DNA from: Candidatus Venteria ishoeyi
GTDB lineage: Bacteria > Pseudomonadota > Gammaproteobacteria > Beggiatoales > Beggiatoaceae
Reading direction: 5' to 3'
Length of the DNA stretch: 56,406 bases
NCBI RefSeq assembly: GCF_030378065.1
Contig: NZ_JAUCGJ010000032.1
Span: forward strand, 1 to 56,406
Part shown: positions 43,022 through 52,037 of the stretch, piece after piece
Layout of the letters: every line of letters starts with the position of its first letter
Numbering within the stretch: position 1 is the stretch's first letter
The notes under the pieces: generated by a model
What the model was told of the DNA's origin: nothing
The model's database searches: none
What the model saw: the letters and a program-made list of their open reading frames with translations, nothing else
Translations under genes and position numbers: made by a program

Positions 43022-43181
43022 AGGAGTGAGGATGAAATAAATGCAGAAAATGGGCGCAGGATTTTTATTCATTTTCAAGGCGTGAAAACAAGCGCATAGC
43101 AAGCTATGTAACTGTTTTCACAACGCAGAAAATGGAGAAAAAGACCAGCCAAGTTGCTGAAGTTATAAAATTCTCACTCCT
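43022..43181 (+). repeat. MITE-like repeat family A, copy 5 (full length, 160 bp)
   Basis: Ends AGGAGTGAGGATGAAATAA and TTATAAAATTCTCACTCCT, nearly identical to copy 1. Its right end overlaps the stop codon of rapA (43180-43182, minus strand) by two bases, the same arrangement as copy 2 with mnmC. Confidence 0.92.
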
Positions 43182-46089
43182 AAGTATTCACAATCACCCG
43201 CAAAGCATCCAGATTCAACTGGCTGGCCTGCAAATGCGTGCGCAGGGTTTGCTGGCGGCTGCGGGCAAAGTCGATTTCTTCCGGGCGTACATTGGGATTA
43301 ACCTGATGCAAGGCTTCCAGACGGGTGATTTCGGCATTGAGTTCCTTATCCATTTGCTCCAGGCTGCGCGTAATCAAGTCCGGCAATTGTGTATTGGCCT
43401 GGGTAATCGCATTTTTCACCAATGTTTGTATACGCTCATTGGCTGCCCGCACCAGATTACGCGCCGTATGCACATTCACCGGTTTTTTCTGCTGGATCTG
43501 CTGGCGAATATCAGCGGGGGATAATAAGCTCTGCCATTGTTCGCCTTCCAAATCCAAGACCAGACGTAATACTGTTGCCGGTAAGAAACGCCGCGCTTGC
43601 AGCTCCGGCGGTGCGGCGCAAACCAATACAAACAAAGTCTCTAAAAGCAAAGTGCCGCTGGGCAGGCGGTTATCACGAATCGCCACCACCGAGGTATTGC
43701 CTTGATCGCTGCTCAGCACCCAATCCATGCCGCCACGCACCAGCGGGTGTTCCCAACTTAATAATTGCAGGTCTTCGCGTACCAGCGCCGTGTCCCGCTC
43801 CAGCGTCACTTTCAAGCCATCTTCCGGCAGTTCTGGCAGGCTGGCAGAAACCATGTGATTACCGGGGCGTAATACCCAGGTTTCCCCGTCCTGTTCTTCC
43901 AGGCGAATACCATACACATCACACAGTTGTTCCAGCCAGGGCATGAGTTGCGAATCCTGATCCCAGTCCTCAATCGTTTCACAAAGCTGCTGCGCCTGTT
44001 TAGGGCGATGTGAATTCATTTCCAGCAACAAATCCCGTCCGCACTGTAAATGTGCGCGTAGTTGCGCGTGTTGTGCCTGGGTTTCTTCCAGCAAGGCTTC
44101 CAATATATCCTGATAGTGGCTTTCACTACTGCTGGCTAAAACTTCCAGTAGCGCCGGGCGCATCCGGGTATAGACACTGGGGCAGGCGGGACAGGTTTGG
44201 GTAAAGGCTTCCATGCCTTCGTGATACCAGAGGAATAAACTTTCCTGCGCACTGTTCATGATATGCGGCACATGAATCTGAATCTGCTGTTGCTGACCAA
44301 TACGATCCAGGCGACCAATGCGCTGTTCCAGCAAATCAGGATTCAAAGGCAGATCAAACAAAACCAGATGATGCGCAAACTGGAAGTTACGTCCCTCACT
44401 GCCGATTTCTGAAGAGACCAGCACCCGCGCACCAGCTTCCAAATCTGCAAAATAGGCAGCAGCGCGATCACGTTGGATAATCGTCATGCCTTCGTGGAAC
44501 ACCGTGGCGCGAATCCCGTTTTTAGCTGCCAGCACTTCTTCCAGTTCCAGCGCCGTGCGCGGATGGGCGCAAATCACCAGCACTTTTTCTTCGCTTAAAT
44601 CGTTTAATAAATCAATGAGCCAGCTAACACGCGGGTCCTGCTGCCACCAGATACCTTCCTGCCCATTTTGGAACTCAGGATAAAGCTCCTGTAAAATACG
44701 ATCTTCAGGCTCACCGTCGTAGTCTTCAGGCAAGCGGTAGCTGTCATCTGCTTCCAGGGGATGCGCGTGTAACTTGCGTTCAGGAAAGCCTTTGACAGCA
44801 GCGCGGGTATTACGAAACAACACCCGCCCAGTACCGTGTCTATCTAATAATAAATCTAATAATTGCCGGGATACCTGCTGGCGTTTCTTGGCATCAGTTT
44901 TGGGATCATTAAATTGTGCCAGCCAATCCATGTGCGCGGATTCATGGAGTTTTTCCAATAAAACCTGTGATGCCTGTTGCGGTAATGGCTCATCGTTGAG
45001 CAAATGCTGCACGGCTGCGGCAACCGGTTCATAATGCCGATCTTCTTCCACAAATGCCGCATAATCATAAAAACGTGCGGGATCGAGCAGGCGCAAACGG
45101 GCAAAATGTCCGGTACGGCCTAATTGCTCAGGGGTGGCGGTTAGCAGCAACAGACCACGGGTATTGCTCGCCAATTGCTCCACGGCCTGATATTCCGGGC
45201 TGACTTCCTGTTCCGACCAAGCCAGATGATGGGCCTCATCCACCACCAGCAAATCCCACTCACCATCCACCGCCTGCGCTAAACGCTTGGGATTATCCAG
45301 CAAAAATTCCAGGCTGCACAAAATGCGCTGTTCGCTGTGAAACGGATTATGGGCTTCCTCATCTTCACCTTCGTTACTGCTGGCAATACAGCGCTCTTCA
45401 TCAAATACGCTGAAATTCAGATTAAAGCGCCGCAACATTTCCACCAGCCATTGATGCACCAGCGTTTCCGGCGTTAGCAATAACACCCGGCGCGCACGCT
45501 CAGTGAATAACTGCTGATGCAGAATCAAACCCGCTTCAATGGTTTTGCCCAGCCCCACTTCATCGGCGAGCAACACTCTGGGCGCATGGCGGCTGGCGAC
45601 TTCATGACTGATATAAAGCTGATGCGGTAATAAGCTGACGCGCGCGCCGAGCAAGCCACGCACGGGTGACTGCGCCAGTACATTGTATTTTTCCAGCGTC
45701 GCATGGCGCAGCCCAAACCAATTCTGATTATCGATTTGTCCGGCAAACAAACGATCCTGGGGTTTACTGAACTGGATAAAATGCGATAATTGCAGTTCAG
45801 TTAAAAACCCCGGCATACCATCGGCTTTTTCTCCCAGATAGGTCAACAGACCTTCGTGTTCTTCCACCAGAGTAACCGTTAAAGACCAGCCTTCATGACT
45901 GTGGATTTCATCCCCTTCCTGAAAGCGCACCCGCGTCAAAGGAGCGTTATCGGTCGCATAAATTCGGGTATCGTCACAGGCTGGAAATAAGATGGTGACC
46001 CGGCGTAGTTCGGTTTCTACCACCAAACCCAGACCCAGATCCGCTTCAGTATCACTGATCCAACGTTGTCCGCAAATGAATTCCGGCAT
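43180..46089 (-). CDS. rapA: RNA polymerase-associated helicase-like ATPase RapA
   Basis: SWI2/SNF2-type translocase that binds RNA polymerase and promotes its recycling after transcription. 969 residues, as in E. coli (968). N-terminal Tudor-like region, then the ATPase: LLADEVGLGKTIEAGLI (Walker A), LLVVDEAHHLAW (DEAH box), LLTATPEQLG, and in the second lobe VLVSSEIGSEGRNFQFAHHLVLFDLPLNPDLLEQRIGRLDRIGQ. The C-terminal RapA domain ends at LDALRVIVNT. The final Thr and the TAG lie at the junction with the family A repeat. It stands alone, and the start has AGGAG-like sequence close to the ATG. Confidence 0.98.
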   Translation of the reverse strand: MPEFICGQRWISDTEADLGLGLVVETELRRVTILFPACDDTRIYATDNAPLTRVRFQEGDEIHSHEGWSLTVTLVEEHEGLLTYLGEKADGMPGFLTELQLSHFIQFSKPQDRLFAGQIDNQNWFGLRHATLEKYNVLAQSPVRGLLGARVSLLPHQLYISHEVASRHAPRVLLADEVGLGKTIEAGLILHQQLFTERARRVLLLTPETLVHQWLVEMLRRFNLNFSVFDEERCIASSNEGEDEEAHNPFHSEQRILCSLEFLLDNPKRLAQAVDGEWDLLVVDEAHHLAWSEQEVSPEYQAVEQLASNTRGLLLLTATPEQLGRTGHFARLRLLDPARFYDYAAFVEEDRHYEPVAAAVQHLLNDEPLPQQASQVLLEKLHESAHMDWLAQFNDPKTDAKKRQQVSRQLLDLLLDRHGTGRVLFRNTRAAVKGFPERKLHAHPLEADDSYRLPEDYDGEPEDRILQELYPEFQNGQEGIWWQQDPRVSWLIDLLNDLSEEKVLVICAHPRTALELEEVLAAKNGIRATVFHEGMTIIQRDRAAAYFADLEAGARVLVSSEIGSEGRNFQFAHHLVLFDLPLNPDLLEQRIGRLDRIGQQQQIQIHVPHIMNSAQESLFLWYHEGMEAFTQTCPACPSVYTRMRPALLEVLASSSESHYQDILEALLEETQAQHAQLRAHLQCGRDLLLEMNSHRPKQAQQLCETIEDWDQDSQLMPWLEQLCDVYGIRLEEQDGETWVLRPGNHMVSASLPELPEDGLKVTLERDTALVREDLQLLSWEHPLVRGGMDWVLSSDQGNTSVVAIRDNRLPSGTLLLETLFVLVCAAPPELQARRFLPATVLRLVLDLEGEQWQSLLSPADIRQQIQQKKPVNVHTARNLVRAANERIQTLVKNAITQANTQLPDLITRSLEQMDKELNAEITRLEALHQVNPNVRPEEIDFARSRQQTLRTHLQASQLNLDALRVIVNT

Positions 46090-46125
46090 GAAGGCTCCTG
46101 CTTAAAAGAGAACAAAAACCTGCAA

Positions 46126-46340
46126 TTATAGCGGATTTTGCAGGTGCAGGCGTAGTGCTTGTTTCAGGAATTTCCACAAGGTTTCCCCAAAATACTGAGT
46201 AAAGTCAATATAAGGAATTACCGACGCCTGTTTTTGGCAGCCTTCATATTCACCCAAAAGTAGTGGATAGTTTGAAGCCAAACAAAACCATAAAGCACAA
46301 AATCCTGTTCGGGTTTAAGTTGCCTATAATCCCGATAATT
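46126..46340 (-). pseudogene. Possible gene remnant upstream of rapA
   Basis: Reading on the minus strand gives two protein-like pieces in different frames: NYRDYRQLKPEQDFVLYG continuing to NMKAAKNRR, then YIDFTQYFGETLWKFLKQAL ending at the stop 46126-46128. Neither has a start codon with a ribosome site. This looks like the C-terminal part of a gene with a frameshift. The identity is unknown and the call is weak. Confidence 0.3.
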
Positions 46341-46463
46341 TTACCCTGGATTTTATAAAACTGGGGAAGTATTACGTCTGAGAAACAGTATTAAAAAGCA
46401 ATTGAAGCCAATTTTTCTCAAGTCAATTCATTGTTCACAAATAAGTATAGTAATTTACAGATA

Positions 46464-46499
46464 ATTTACAGATGCCCATGTTTTTGAAGGGTTTAAAAT
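46464..46499 (+). repeat. Dispersed 36-bp repeat D, copy 1, with adjacent GGGTGTCT-type repeats
   Basis: TTTACAGATGCCCATG, then TTTTTGAAGGGTTTAAAATA. Copies of the same sequence are at 49116-49150 and 50127-50162, all on the plus strand. It is followed (46500-46650) by five short units of the form GTCTTCAAATTT or GGGTGTCTCCAAATTT. The rest of the 734-base gap before the next gene is AT-rich and has no gene other than the possible remnant. Confidence 0.8.
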
Positions 46500-46823
46500 A
46501 TGGGAGTCTTCAAATTTTTTTGGATGTCTTCAAATTTTTTTCCGATGGGTGTCTCCAAATTTGTCGCTACCAGGCTAGAATTTTCTGTTTGTATAATTTT
46601 GGTTGGTGTCTAGAATTTTATTCATACATGCCTTCAAATTTGTTTAAATTTGCTTTTTCTTTGATTTTTGCTAAAACAAAGTTCATGGGCGTACCTTTAC
46701 CCATTTTACCGATCTGTAGAACTTTACATAAAATATTTAATTTGCTATTATTGAATTTGAGCTTAGTAACTCATAAGCCTAAGCAAATGACTTGCGGGTC
46801 AACTTAACAATGCAGAGGCTATA

Positions 46824-49112
46824 ATGACTAAACTATCCACTCAAAACACCTATCAAGACTCATTTAATACTTTAATCAAAAAAGGATACTCTGAATCAGA
46901 CGCAATTATTAAACAAACTCATAAATATCTTGATAACAAACCCAGTAAAATTAAAAAGCAAAATATCTCTCATAAAGAACGAGATAATGCTTTTTGGCGC
47001 TCCCAATTTTGGCAGCAAGTAGACAAACAAGTCTTTGATTCAGAAGCTTTCATTTTAGCTTTGACTCGCTTTTTTCAACAAAAAAGTGTTGATTTTCAAT
47101 TCTTGCAAAAAGTTGTTCTAAGTTCCCCCAATTCCTTTAAGCAAGCCATACGGCATTCTAAGGTCTTTATACAGCATCAAGACCATCCCCGCTGGAAAAC
47201 TGTTCAAGAAATTCTTGATACTAGTCCTGATTTTTCTGAGTTTAATAAGGCATGTCATATTATCTCAGATCAGTTTCATACTCGTAAAGATCATTTGAAA
47301 AAATCTGAAGTGGTTTTATCTGAGTTTTCTTTCCTGGAATTTTTGTTCTACACGACTTTGTATGGATTTAAGCATTTAGTTGGTAATGCTCCTGCAATCA
47401 CACATCATAGTAGGCAAATCCATAACTTTCAGGCTTCCACTCAAGCCATAAATCAATTGCTATTAACTAAATTAGAGTTATGCCTGCCAGATGAATTTAA
47501 ACTGAATCAAGAATTTATTTATACAGAGATAAATAAGCATTTTATATGGGGGGAGAAAATATCTAAAAATATAGCAGATAAACTTAGTAAATTTGAAAGT
47601 TTAGTTAAGATTCAAAAAGACTTTATCGTATTTAAAAATAGCTCTTTTGATACATTTTGTTATGACGAAAATTTTGAGTTACATACCCAAAATGGTGAAT
47701 TGGTTTTGTGTGTAGCTGATATAGAGAAGTTTCGTAATTGGAAACGAGATGGAGAAAAGCTTTTGCATTATTCTGAACTTTATTGGAATAATATAGTTGT
47801 TGAAGAGTTTCAAAATTATAAATTAAAAGATAAAATTTTTGGTTCAAAGGAATACCATGAATATAATCAAAATGCTTGGTTACTTGCCAATAAATATCAA
47901 AATATTTTGTATGAACTATATGGTATAGATAAGTTAATTAATACAGAAACTGCTACTGTACGCAATTCAACCTATATCTTAGAAATGATATGTGCAGATT
48001 TTAAATCAAATTTCATTGTGCCTTATTCAGAATTTTTACAAAATACGCAGGACTGGAAACAGGCATTTCAAAAATTTATAGTAGCAAATATCTTAAAAGG
48101 AAAACCTCGCATTCCTTTAGACTTTATAGATCAGCAAGAGCGAGTCCAGCAAATTGCAAAATCAGAAAAAATATTAGAAAAGGATGCTCAAGTAATAGTG
48201 GACTTATGGAGTACAGATATAAAAGCACTATCCAAATCATTACAAAACCCTAAGAATGGACAACGAGAGCCTTTTCGAGAACTATTTGAAAAACCTTTCT
48301 TGAAAGTAGGACGTTGGCTATTTCAGTTTCCTTGGCAATTAGCTCAACAAAATAATGGAACAGCCATTATCAATAACTTACGGCGATTTCACAACAAACG
48401 CCCCTCACTAAAAGACGAAACTGACCGTATCGAAAAAAACTTAGCCCTTTTATTTCAAAAATTTGGATTTAATGTTATTCAGAGTTACCAACCTCCTCGA
48501 ACAAATGAAGGAGAGGTTGGTGATATAGATGTTATTTGTGCTAAAGATGAGCATGTATTTGTTTTTGAGTTAAAATCAACTTATGTGCGGACAACTCTAG
48601 AGACAGCTTGGAAACACAAAACTGACACCTTACGCAAAGCGGGGTTACAACTTAAACGAAAACTTCCCCATGTCATCAGTACCTTGAATACCGATGCTGA
48701 GTTAAAAGAAAAACTAGGTATAATCCAAGTTGATGAAAATAAAATTCATGCTTGGATTATTGATACTTCGTTTGAAAATGACCATGAAAAATTTTCTGGT
48801 TTTTTAAAAGTTTCACTACTAGAAGTTATAATAGCATTATGTAATCATCGTTTTTATGCTAGAGATTTAGCCTCTGCTTTAAAAATAAATGAAGGATTTC
48901 AAACTTGGGATATTAAACAGCAAAACGCTAATGTAGAGGCAATGTTGTCCCCTGAGGCATCTCAAATAATAGAGGATATTATAAAGAAAGATGATTTATA
49001 CCCAAATGGTTTTTCTGTTGGGCGATTTGCTGAAATTATAGAAAAAGAGGAAGTTTGGGAGGTAATTGGAGAGGTTGTTATTACACAACGAGAATTAGTT
49101 CGCCATTTATAA
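46824..49112 (+). CDS. Unknown 762-residue protein with C-terminal PD-(D/E)XK nuclease motif
   Basis: Not recognised as a named family. Cytoplasmic; no signal peptide or membrane helix. The first 540 residues are mostly helical (DSFNTLIKKGYSESDAIIKQTHK ... DFKSNFIVPYSEFLQ). From about 545 a nuclease-like domain is visible: KNLALLFQKFGFNVIQSY, then EVGDIDVICAKDE with D567/D569, and HVFVFELKSTYVR with E582-x-K584, the D...ExK pattern, followed by a helix with TLRKAGLQLKRKL. It could be a restriction or defence nuclease. GAGG lies seven bases before the ATG. The gene is bounded by the D repeats at 46464 and 49116, a sign of movement as a unit. AT-rich codon use sets it apart from rapA. Confidence 0.75.
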   Translation: MTKLSTQNTYQDSFNTLIKKGYSESDAIIKQTHKYLDNKPSKIKKQNISHKERDNAFWRSQFWQQVDKQVFDSEAFILALTRFFQQKSVDFQFLQKVVLSSPNSFKQAIRHSKVFIQHQDHPRWKTVQEILDTSPDFSEFNKACHIISDQFHTRKDHLKKSEVVLSEFSFLEFLFYTTLYGFKHLVGNAPAITHHSRQIHNFQASTQAINQLLLTKLELCLPDEFKLNQEFIYTEINKHFIWGEKISKNIADKLSKFESLVKIQKDFIVFKNSSFDTFCYDENFELHTQNGELVLCVADIEKFRNWKRDGEKLLHYSELYWNNIVVEEFQNYKLKDKIFGSKEYHEYNQNAWLLANKYQNILYELYGIDKLINTETATVRNSTYILEMICADFKSNFIVPYSEFLQNTQDWKQAFQKFIVANILKGKPRIPLDFIDQQERVQQIAKSEKILEKDAQVIVDLWSTDIKALSKSLQNPKNGQREPFRELFEKPFLKVGRWLFQFPWQLAQQNNGTAIINNLRRFHNKRPSLKDETDRIEKNLALLFQKFGFNVIQSYQPPRTNEGEVGDIDVICAKDEHVFVFELKSTYVRTTLETAWKHKTDTLRKAGLQLKRKLPHVISTLNTDAELKEKLGIIQVDENKIHAWIIDTSFENDHEKFSGFLKVSLLEVIIALCNHRFYARDLASALKINEGFQTWDIKQQNANVEAMLSPEASQIIEDIIKKDDLYPNGFSVGRFAEIIEKEEVWEVIGEVVITQRELVRHL

Positions 49113-49115
49113 ACA

Positions 49116-49150
49116 ATTTACAGATACCCATGTTTTTGAAGGGTTTAAAA
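49116..49150 (+). repeat. Dispersed 36-bp repeat D, copy 2
   Basis: ATTTACAGATACCCATG, then TTTTTGAAGGGTTTAAAA, beginning three bases after the stop of the 762-residue gene. Two AAATTTCCAGA units follow, leading into the intron target copy. Confidence 0.8.
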
Positions 49151-49216
49151 AAATTTCCAGATAAAAAAATTTCCAGACACCCACTTAAATACCAGTATAA
49201 AAAACTTGGTTATTTT

Positions 49217-49989
49217 ATCGAGGTAGAACAACCAGTTACCCAGTTGCCCCCTCACAAATCCCTGCGTGCGGAATTACCGCACAGGGCTTTTCAAAACTGC
49301 TCGCTTTGCACGCTTGTTTGCTATTCCCCGCAGTGAGGTTTGCTCCATTAATCCAGTCCTTCATGTCTGGGTGTAGTTTGCCTTTGCGGGCTACGCAGTT
49401 TTGTACATCCCTTCCCCATGTACGTGGCTTTCCCACGCTCAGAGTACTATGAATGTATCTGACTCCCTTACCATCTTCAGCCGCTCTTCTTTTGGTTGAG
49501 TAGACTTACCCGCGTTAACGCTGTTTAGGTTTCGGCTTGCCTCTGTTTCCGGGTTTCCCCTTCTGTGGCTAAATATCCGCATACCTTGCAGTATTCCGGG
49601 AACGGTAAGGGTCTCACACAACCTGCCATTTGTTCTAGAAACACATGTCATGCCCAATCACACCGGCAAATCCTCCAGAATCTCACCTTTGACGATTCCT
49701 TTGTGTTGGCTTCCACTTCCCATCAGAGTGTCGCCATCTGCATTAAATAAGACTAACGATGCTGATTATAGCTTCAGGGATGTGCATATCCCCTGTGACC
49801 TGTATAGTACGCTGTGTACGCTTCACCTTTCTTGTTCACGTTTGCAGCAGACTTAACCGCTTGCAACGCTCCGCCAGAGGCGCAACACTCGCTACTGGTG
49901 GTTGGTTAGACCTTCTTGTAATCAATTACTTGATTACACCAGACAGAGACTTTCACTCTGTAAGAAATGACAAGCTTCGCTTGTCGCAC
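49217..49989 (-). mobile_element. ORF-less group II intron (773 nt)
   Basis: Read on the minus strand, the intron starts GTGCGACAAGCGAAGC at 49989, the normal GUGYG 5' end, and finishes in domain V (AAGCCCTGTGCGG with the CG bulge and CAGGG return) and domain VI with CTACCTCGAT ending at 49217. The length is 773 nt, far too short for an RT gene: only the RNA domains and a short domain IV remain. The boundaries are proved by the empty site at 52038-52119, where the same flanks (ACTTGGTTATTTT and GATGGGTGTCTCC) join directly at 52087/52088. Its 3' 95 bases match the RT-bearing intron at 1-948 with only one visible difference (GGGGGC for GGGGGT). It lies in non-coding repeat DNA. Confidence 0.92.
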
Positions 49990-50230
49990 GATGGGTGTCT
50001 CCAAATTTATCCCCACTTAAATACCAGTATAAAAAACTTGGTTATTTTAGATGGGTGTCTCCAAATTTATCTAATATTTTGGGTGTCTTCAAATTTATCT
50101 TTTCAAATTTATCTTCAAATTTTGTCATTTACAGATGCCCATGTTTTTGAAGGGGTTAAAACATGGATGTCTTCAAATTTTTTTTCAAATTTTTTGCACT
50201 CTGGGTGTCTTCAAATTTTTTCACAAAAAC
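49990..50230 (+). repeat. Field of GGGTGTCT(C/T)CAAATTT short repeats
   Basis: At least five units: GATGGGTGTCTCCAAATTTA at 49990 and 50050, GGGTGTCTTCAAATTT near 50081, ATGTCTTCAAATTT near 50166 and GGGTGTCTTCAAATTT near 50203, mixed with bare TCAAATTTATC pieces. The segment CCCACTTAAATACCAG, then ACTTGGTTATTTT, is repeated near 50011-50050. Units occur in both orientations around the 46-52 kb region. Confidence 0.8.
50127..50162 (+). repeat. Dispersed 36-bp repeat D, copy 3
   Basis: ATTTACAGATGCCCATG, then TTTTTGAAGGGGTTAAAACA, nearly identical to copies 1 and 2. Confidence 0.8.
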
Positions 50231-50329
50231 TACAATATTGAATAGTAATTAGCACAATAATATAACACCCATGAAAACATGAAAACGCTATACTGACAAT
50301 GCTTTATCAGGTATTAATTAACGAAAGGG

Positions 50330-50440
50330 CGTAGTCAGCTATAGAAAAGACAACTCTTTTAGGTCTTCGTAAGTTGTTGTCTTTTCTATAGTCTGACAGT
50401 CTCAGGAATGCTTTGCTTCCTATGACAGGGTGGATAAGCA
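50330..50440 (+). repeat. Large inverted repeat E, left copy, with 16-bp perfect stem
   Basis: About 110 bases that reappear in reverse orientation at 54712-54821 with only a few differences. It carries a perfect hairpin: CTATAGAAAAGACAAC (50339-50354) with GTTGTCTTTTCTATAG (50376-50391) around a 21-base loop. GGAATGCTTTGCTTCC lies next to it. Between 50441 and 50503 nothing else is seen. Confidence 0.88.
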
Positions 50441-50503
50441 CAGTGCCATCCGCCGTTTGCCTATAACAATCAAACATCAACACAAACTTAAAAGAGACAG
50501 GAA

Positions 50504-51337
50504 ATGCTTAAAAACATCGCGCTTTTAATTATTATTCTCATCACGCTAAACGGATGCAATCAATCGTATATCAGGAAAACAAATCTTGATTATGCTCACG
50601 ATGCACTGCAGCGAGGGGACGCAGAAGCCGCATACAGACTGGCTGAAGATTATCTTGATGATGGTAATGAGGCAGCTAAAAAAGCGAGATCAGTTATCAA
50701 TAACCCGCAAATCATCCGGACTGCGCTATCTACATTTTCAAAGTCATCATTGAAAAACAGCACGGACAAGTACGGGCAAGTGCAGGCGGCAAAACTTGAA
50801 AAAGACAGGCTGGCATTATTTGAAACAATTGCAGACTCAATACAAATAAATACAGCCAGGGAAAACTTTGAGTTCACGTTTCCAGGATACCTGTCTAATT
50901 CCGCTCAGCAAGCAATCGTATTTGCCGAAAAGGAAAAAGCAAAAAAGAAATTGGCGGCAACAGAAAAAAAACACAAAGTAGAAGCTGAGGAAAAACGTAT
51001 TGAGAATATACAAATACACTGGCTCGATGCCAGGAATAAAGCTCATGCAATATGCCGTTCAGAAGCTCAATGCAGAAAAATGTTCGCGTTAACGCAAATA
51101 TTTATCAGTCAAAAAGCAGCAATGAAAATTCAACTCGCAACAAACACCATCATTGAAACCTACAAGCCAAGCAGTTCGTATGATGTCGGCGCAAAAGCTA
51201 TAAAGACACCAATGAAAAGAAATAGCGAGGAAATCAGACTACACCTATTCTGTTCTCCAGTACAGTCAGAACTTTGCTATAAACAAGAGCGTGAAATATA
51301 CATTGCTTTTCCAAAGTTTATCTCAGATAAAACCTAA
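50504..51337 (+). CDS. Putative lipoprotein of unknown function
   Basis: 277 residues. The N-terminal lipobox is clear: hydrophobic MLKNIALLIIILITL and then NGC, so cleavage before C18 and lipidation are expected. The mature protein starts with a TPR-like helix pair (NLDYAHDALQRGDAEAAYRLAEDYL, about 28-52). A charged helix follows (EKEKAKKKLAATEKKHKVEAEEKR, about 145-170), and then a Cys-containing domain (HAICRSEAQCRKMF, HLFCSPVQSELCYKQ). AGGAA lies before the ATG. It is the first of the genes enclosed by inverted repeat E. No family is recognised. Confidence 0.7.
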   Translation: MLKNIALLIIILITLNGCNQSYIRKTNLDYAHDALQRGDAEAAYRLAEDYLDDGNEAAKKARSVINNPQIIRTALSTFSKSSLKNSTDKYGQVQAAKLEKDRLALFETIADSIQINTARENFEFTFPGYLSNSAQQAIVFAEKEKAKKKLAATEKKHKVEAEEKRIENIQIHWLDARNKAHAICRSEAQCRKMFALTQIFISQKAAMKIQLATNTIIETYKPSSSYDVGAKAIKTPMKRNSEEIRLHLFCSPVQSELCYKQEREIYIAFPKFISDKT

Positions 51338-51489
51338 CCTGCATAGCGGATAAGTAGCACCATTCATCATTTATCATACTGAAAACTCCGAAGAACTTTT
51401 TTGCCTCTAACAAAATCAATGGCTTACGCGGATGCGTACCACCTAAAGTCAATGGCTTACAGACTTTTCCAGAATTTTCAGTATTATAC

Positions 51490-51516
51490 GGCGCATGACG
51501 CTATCGCTTATGCGCC
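51490..51516. repeat. REP-like palindrome, variant 1
   Basis: GGCGCAT, 13-base loop, ATGCGCC. Same design as the element at 56185-56211 but with a different, compensated stem; both are followed by CTACC. The gap 51338-51489 also holds CAATGGCTTAC twice. Confidence 0.65.
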
Positions 51517-51533
51517 CTACCAAGCGAGTATGT

Positions 51534-52037
51534 ATGAATAAAATAGAAATTATTACAGTAAGTGAACTTTATTATGACGAGAAAATGGCAGAGCGATTAT
51601 GCGAAGATTTTAATAACTCACATAAAGATGCAATAAAAAGTAACCACTTGAGACCTGCTGAATCATCAATGTTTCTGCCACCTAAAAACAGCAATGTAGA
51701 TGGTGTTGGATTCAATCTTGTATCGTGCATGACCAAGGTTATTAAAATAAAAAAATCTGAATTCGCTCACATAGGAACCGGTATTAAGGTCAACTTCCCT
51801 CCTGGAATCTTTGGGTTAATACTCCCTTTTTTTGAGCACTATAGGGCTTTTGATTATAGCGGAATTGGCGTTGTAAAACCTGGAGATGGGGAAATTGTCG
51901 TGCATTTACATAATAATACGAAATACAAGCAAGTTGTATCACTTGGGCAGCAGGTTGCAAAACTAATCCCAATGCCAATGACATCTTTCCCTATAGATGT
52001 CATCTTCCCAAGCAAAAAAACTGATAGAGTATCCTAA
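51534..52037 (+). CDS. dUTPase-fold protein lacking the catalytic motifs
   Basis: 167 residues from the ATG at 51534 (NKIEIITVSELY); an upstream in-frame ATG at 51495 falls in the REP-like palindrome. The second half follows the trimeric dUTPase beta-fold: DGVGFNLVSCMTKVIKIKK, FAHIGTGIKVNFPPGIFGLILP, GIGVVKPGDGEIVVHLHN and VSLGQQVAKLIPMPM. In a working enzyme motif 2 (PRSG) and motif 3 (GxIDxxYxGE) carry the catalytic Asp and Tyr. Here motif 2 is PFFEHY and motif 3 has VKPGDGE, without the Asp-x-x-Tyr, so catalysis is doubtful. It may bind a nucleotide or a protein partner, or be phage-derived. Neighbours give no further clue. Confidence 0.65.
   Translation: MNKIEIITVSELYYDEKMAERLCEDFNNSHKDAIKSNHLRPAESSMFLPPKNSNVDGVGFNLVSCMTKVIKIKKSEFAHIGTGIKVNFPPGIFGLILPFFEHYRAFDYSGIGVVKPGDGEIVVHLHNNTKYKQVVSLGQQVAKLIPMPMTSFPIDVIFPSKKTDRVS

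Noticed and set aside
49236-49657. Minus-strand open frames of 66 and 72 codons (CVSRTNGRLCETLTVPG and similar)
   Set aside because: They lie inside the group II intron RNA. They are the usual spurious translations of intron domains I-IV, not RT pieces with conserved blocks.
46464-50230. CRISPR-like array
   Set aside because: The repeats are short, vary in sequence, occur in both orientations and have irregular spacing; there are no cas genes.
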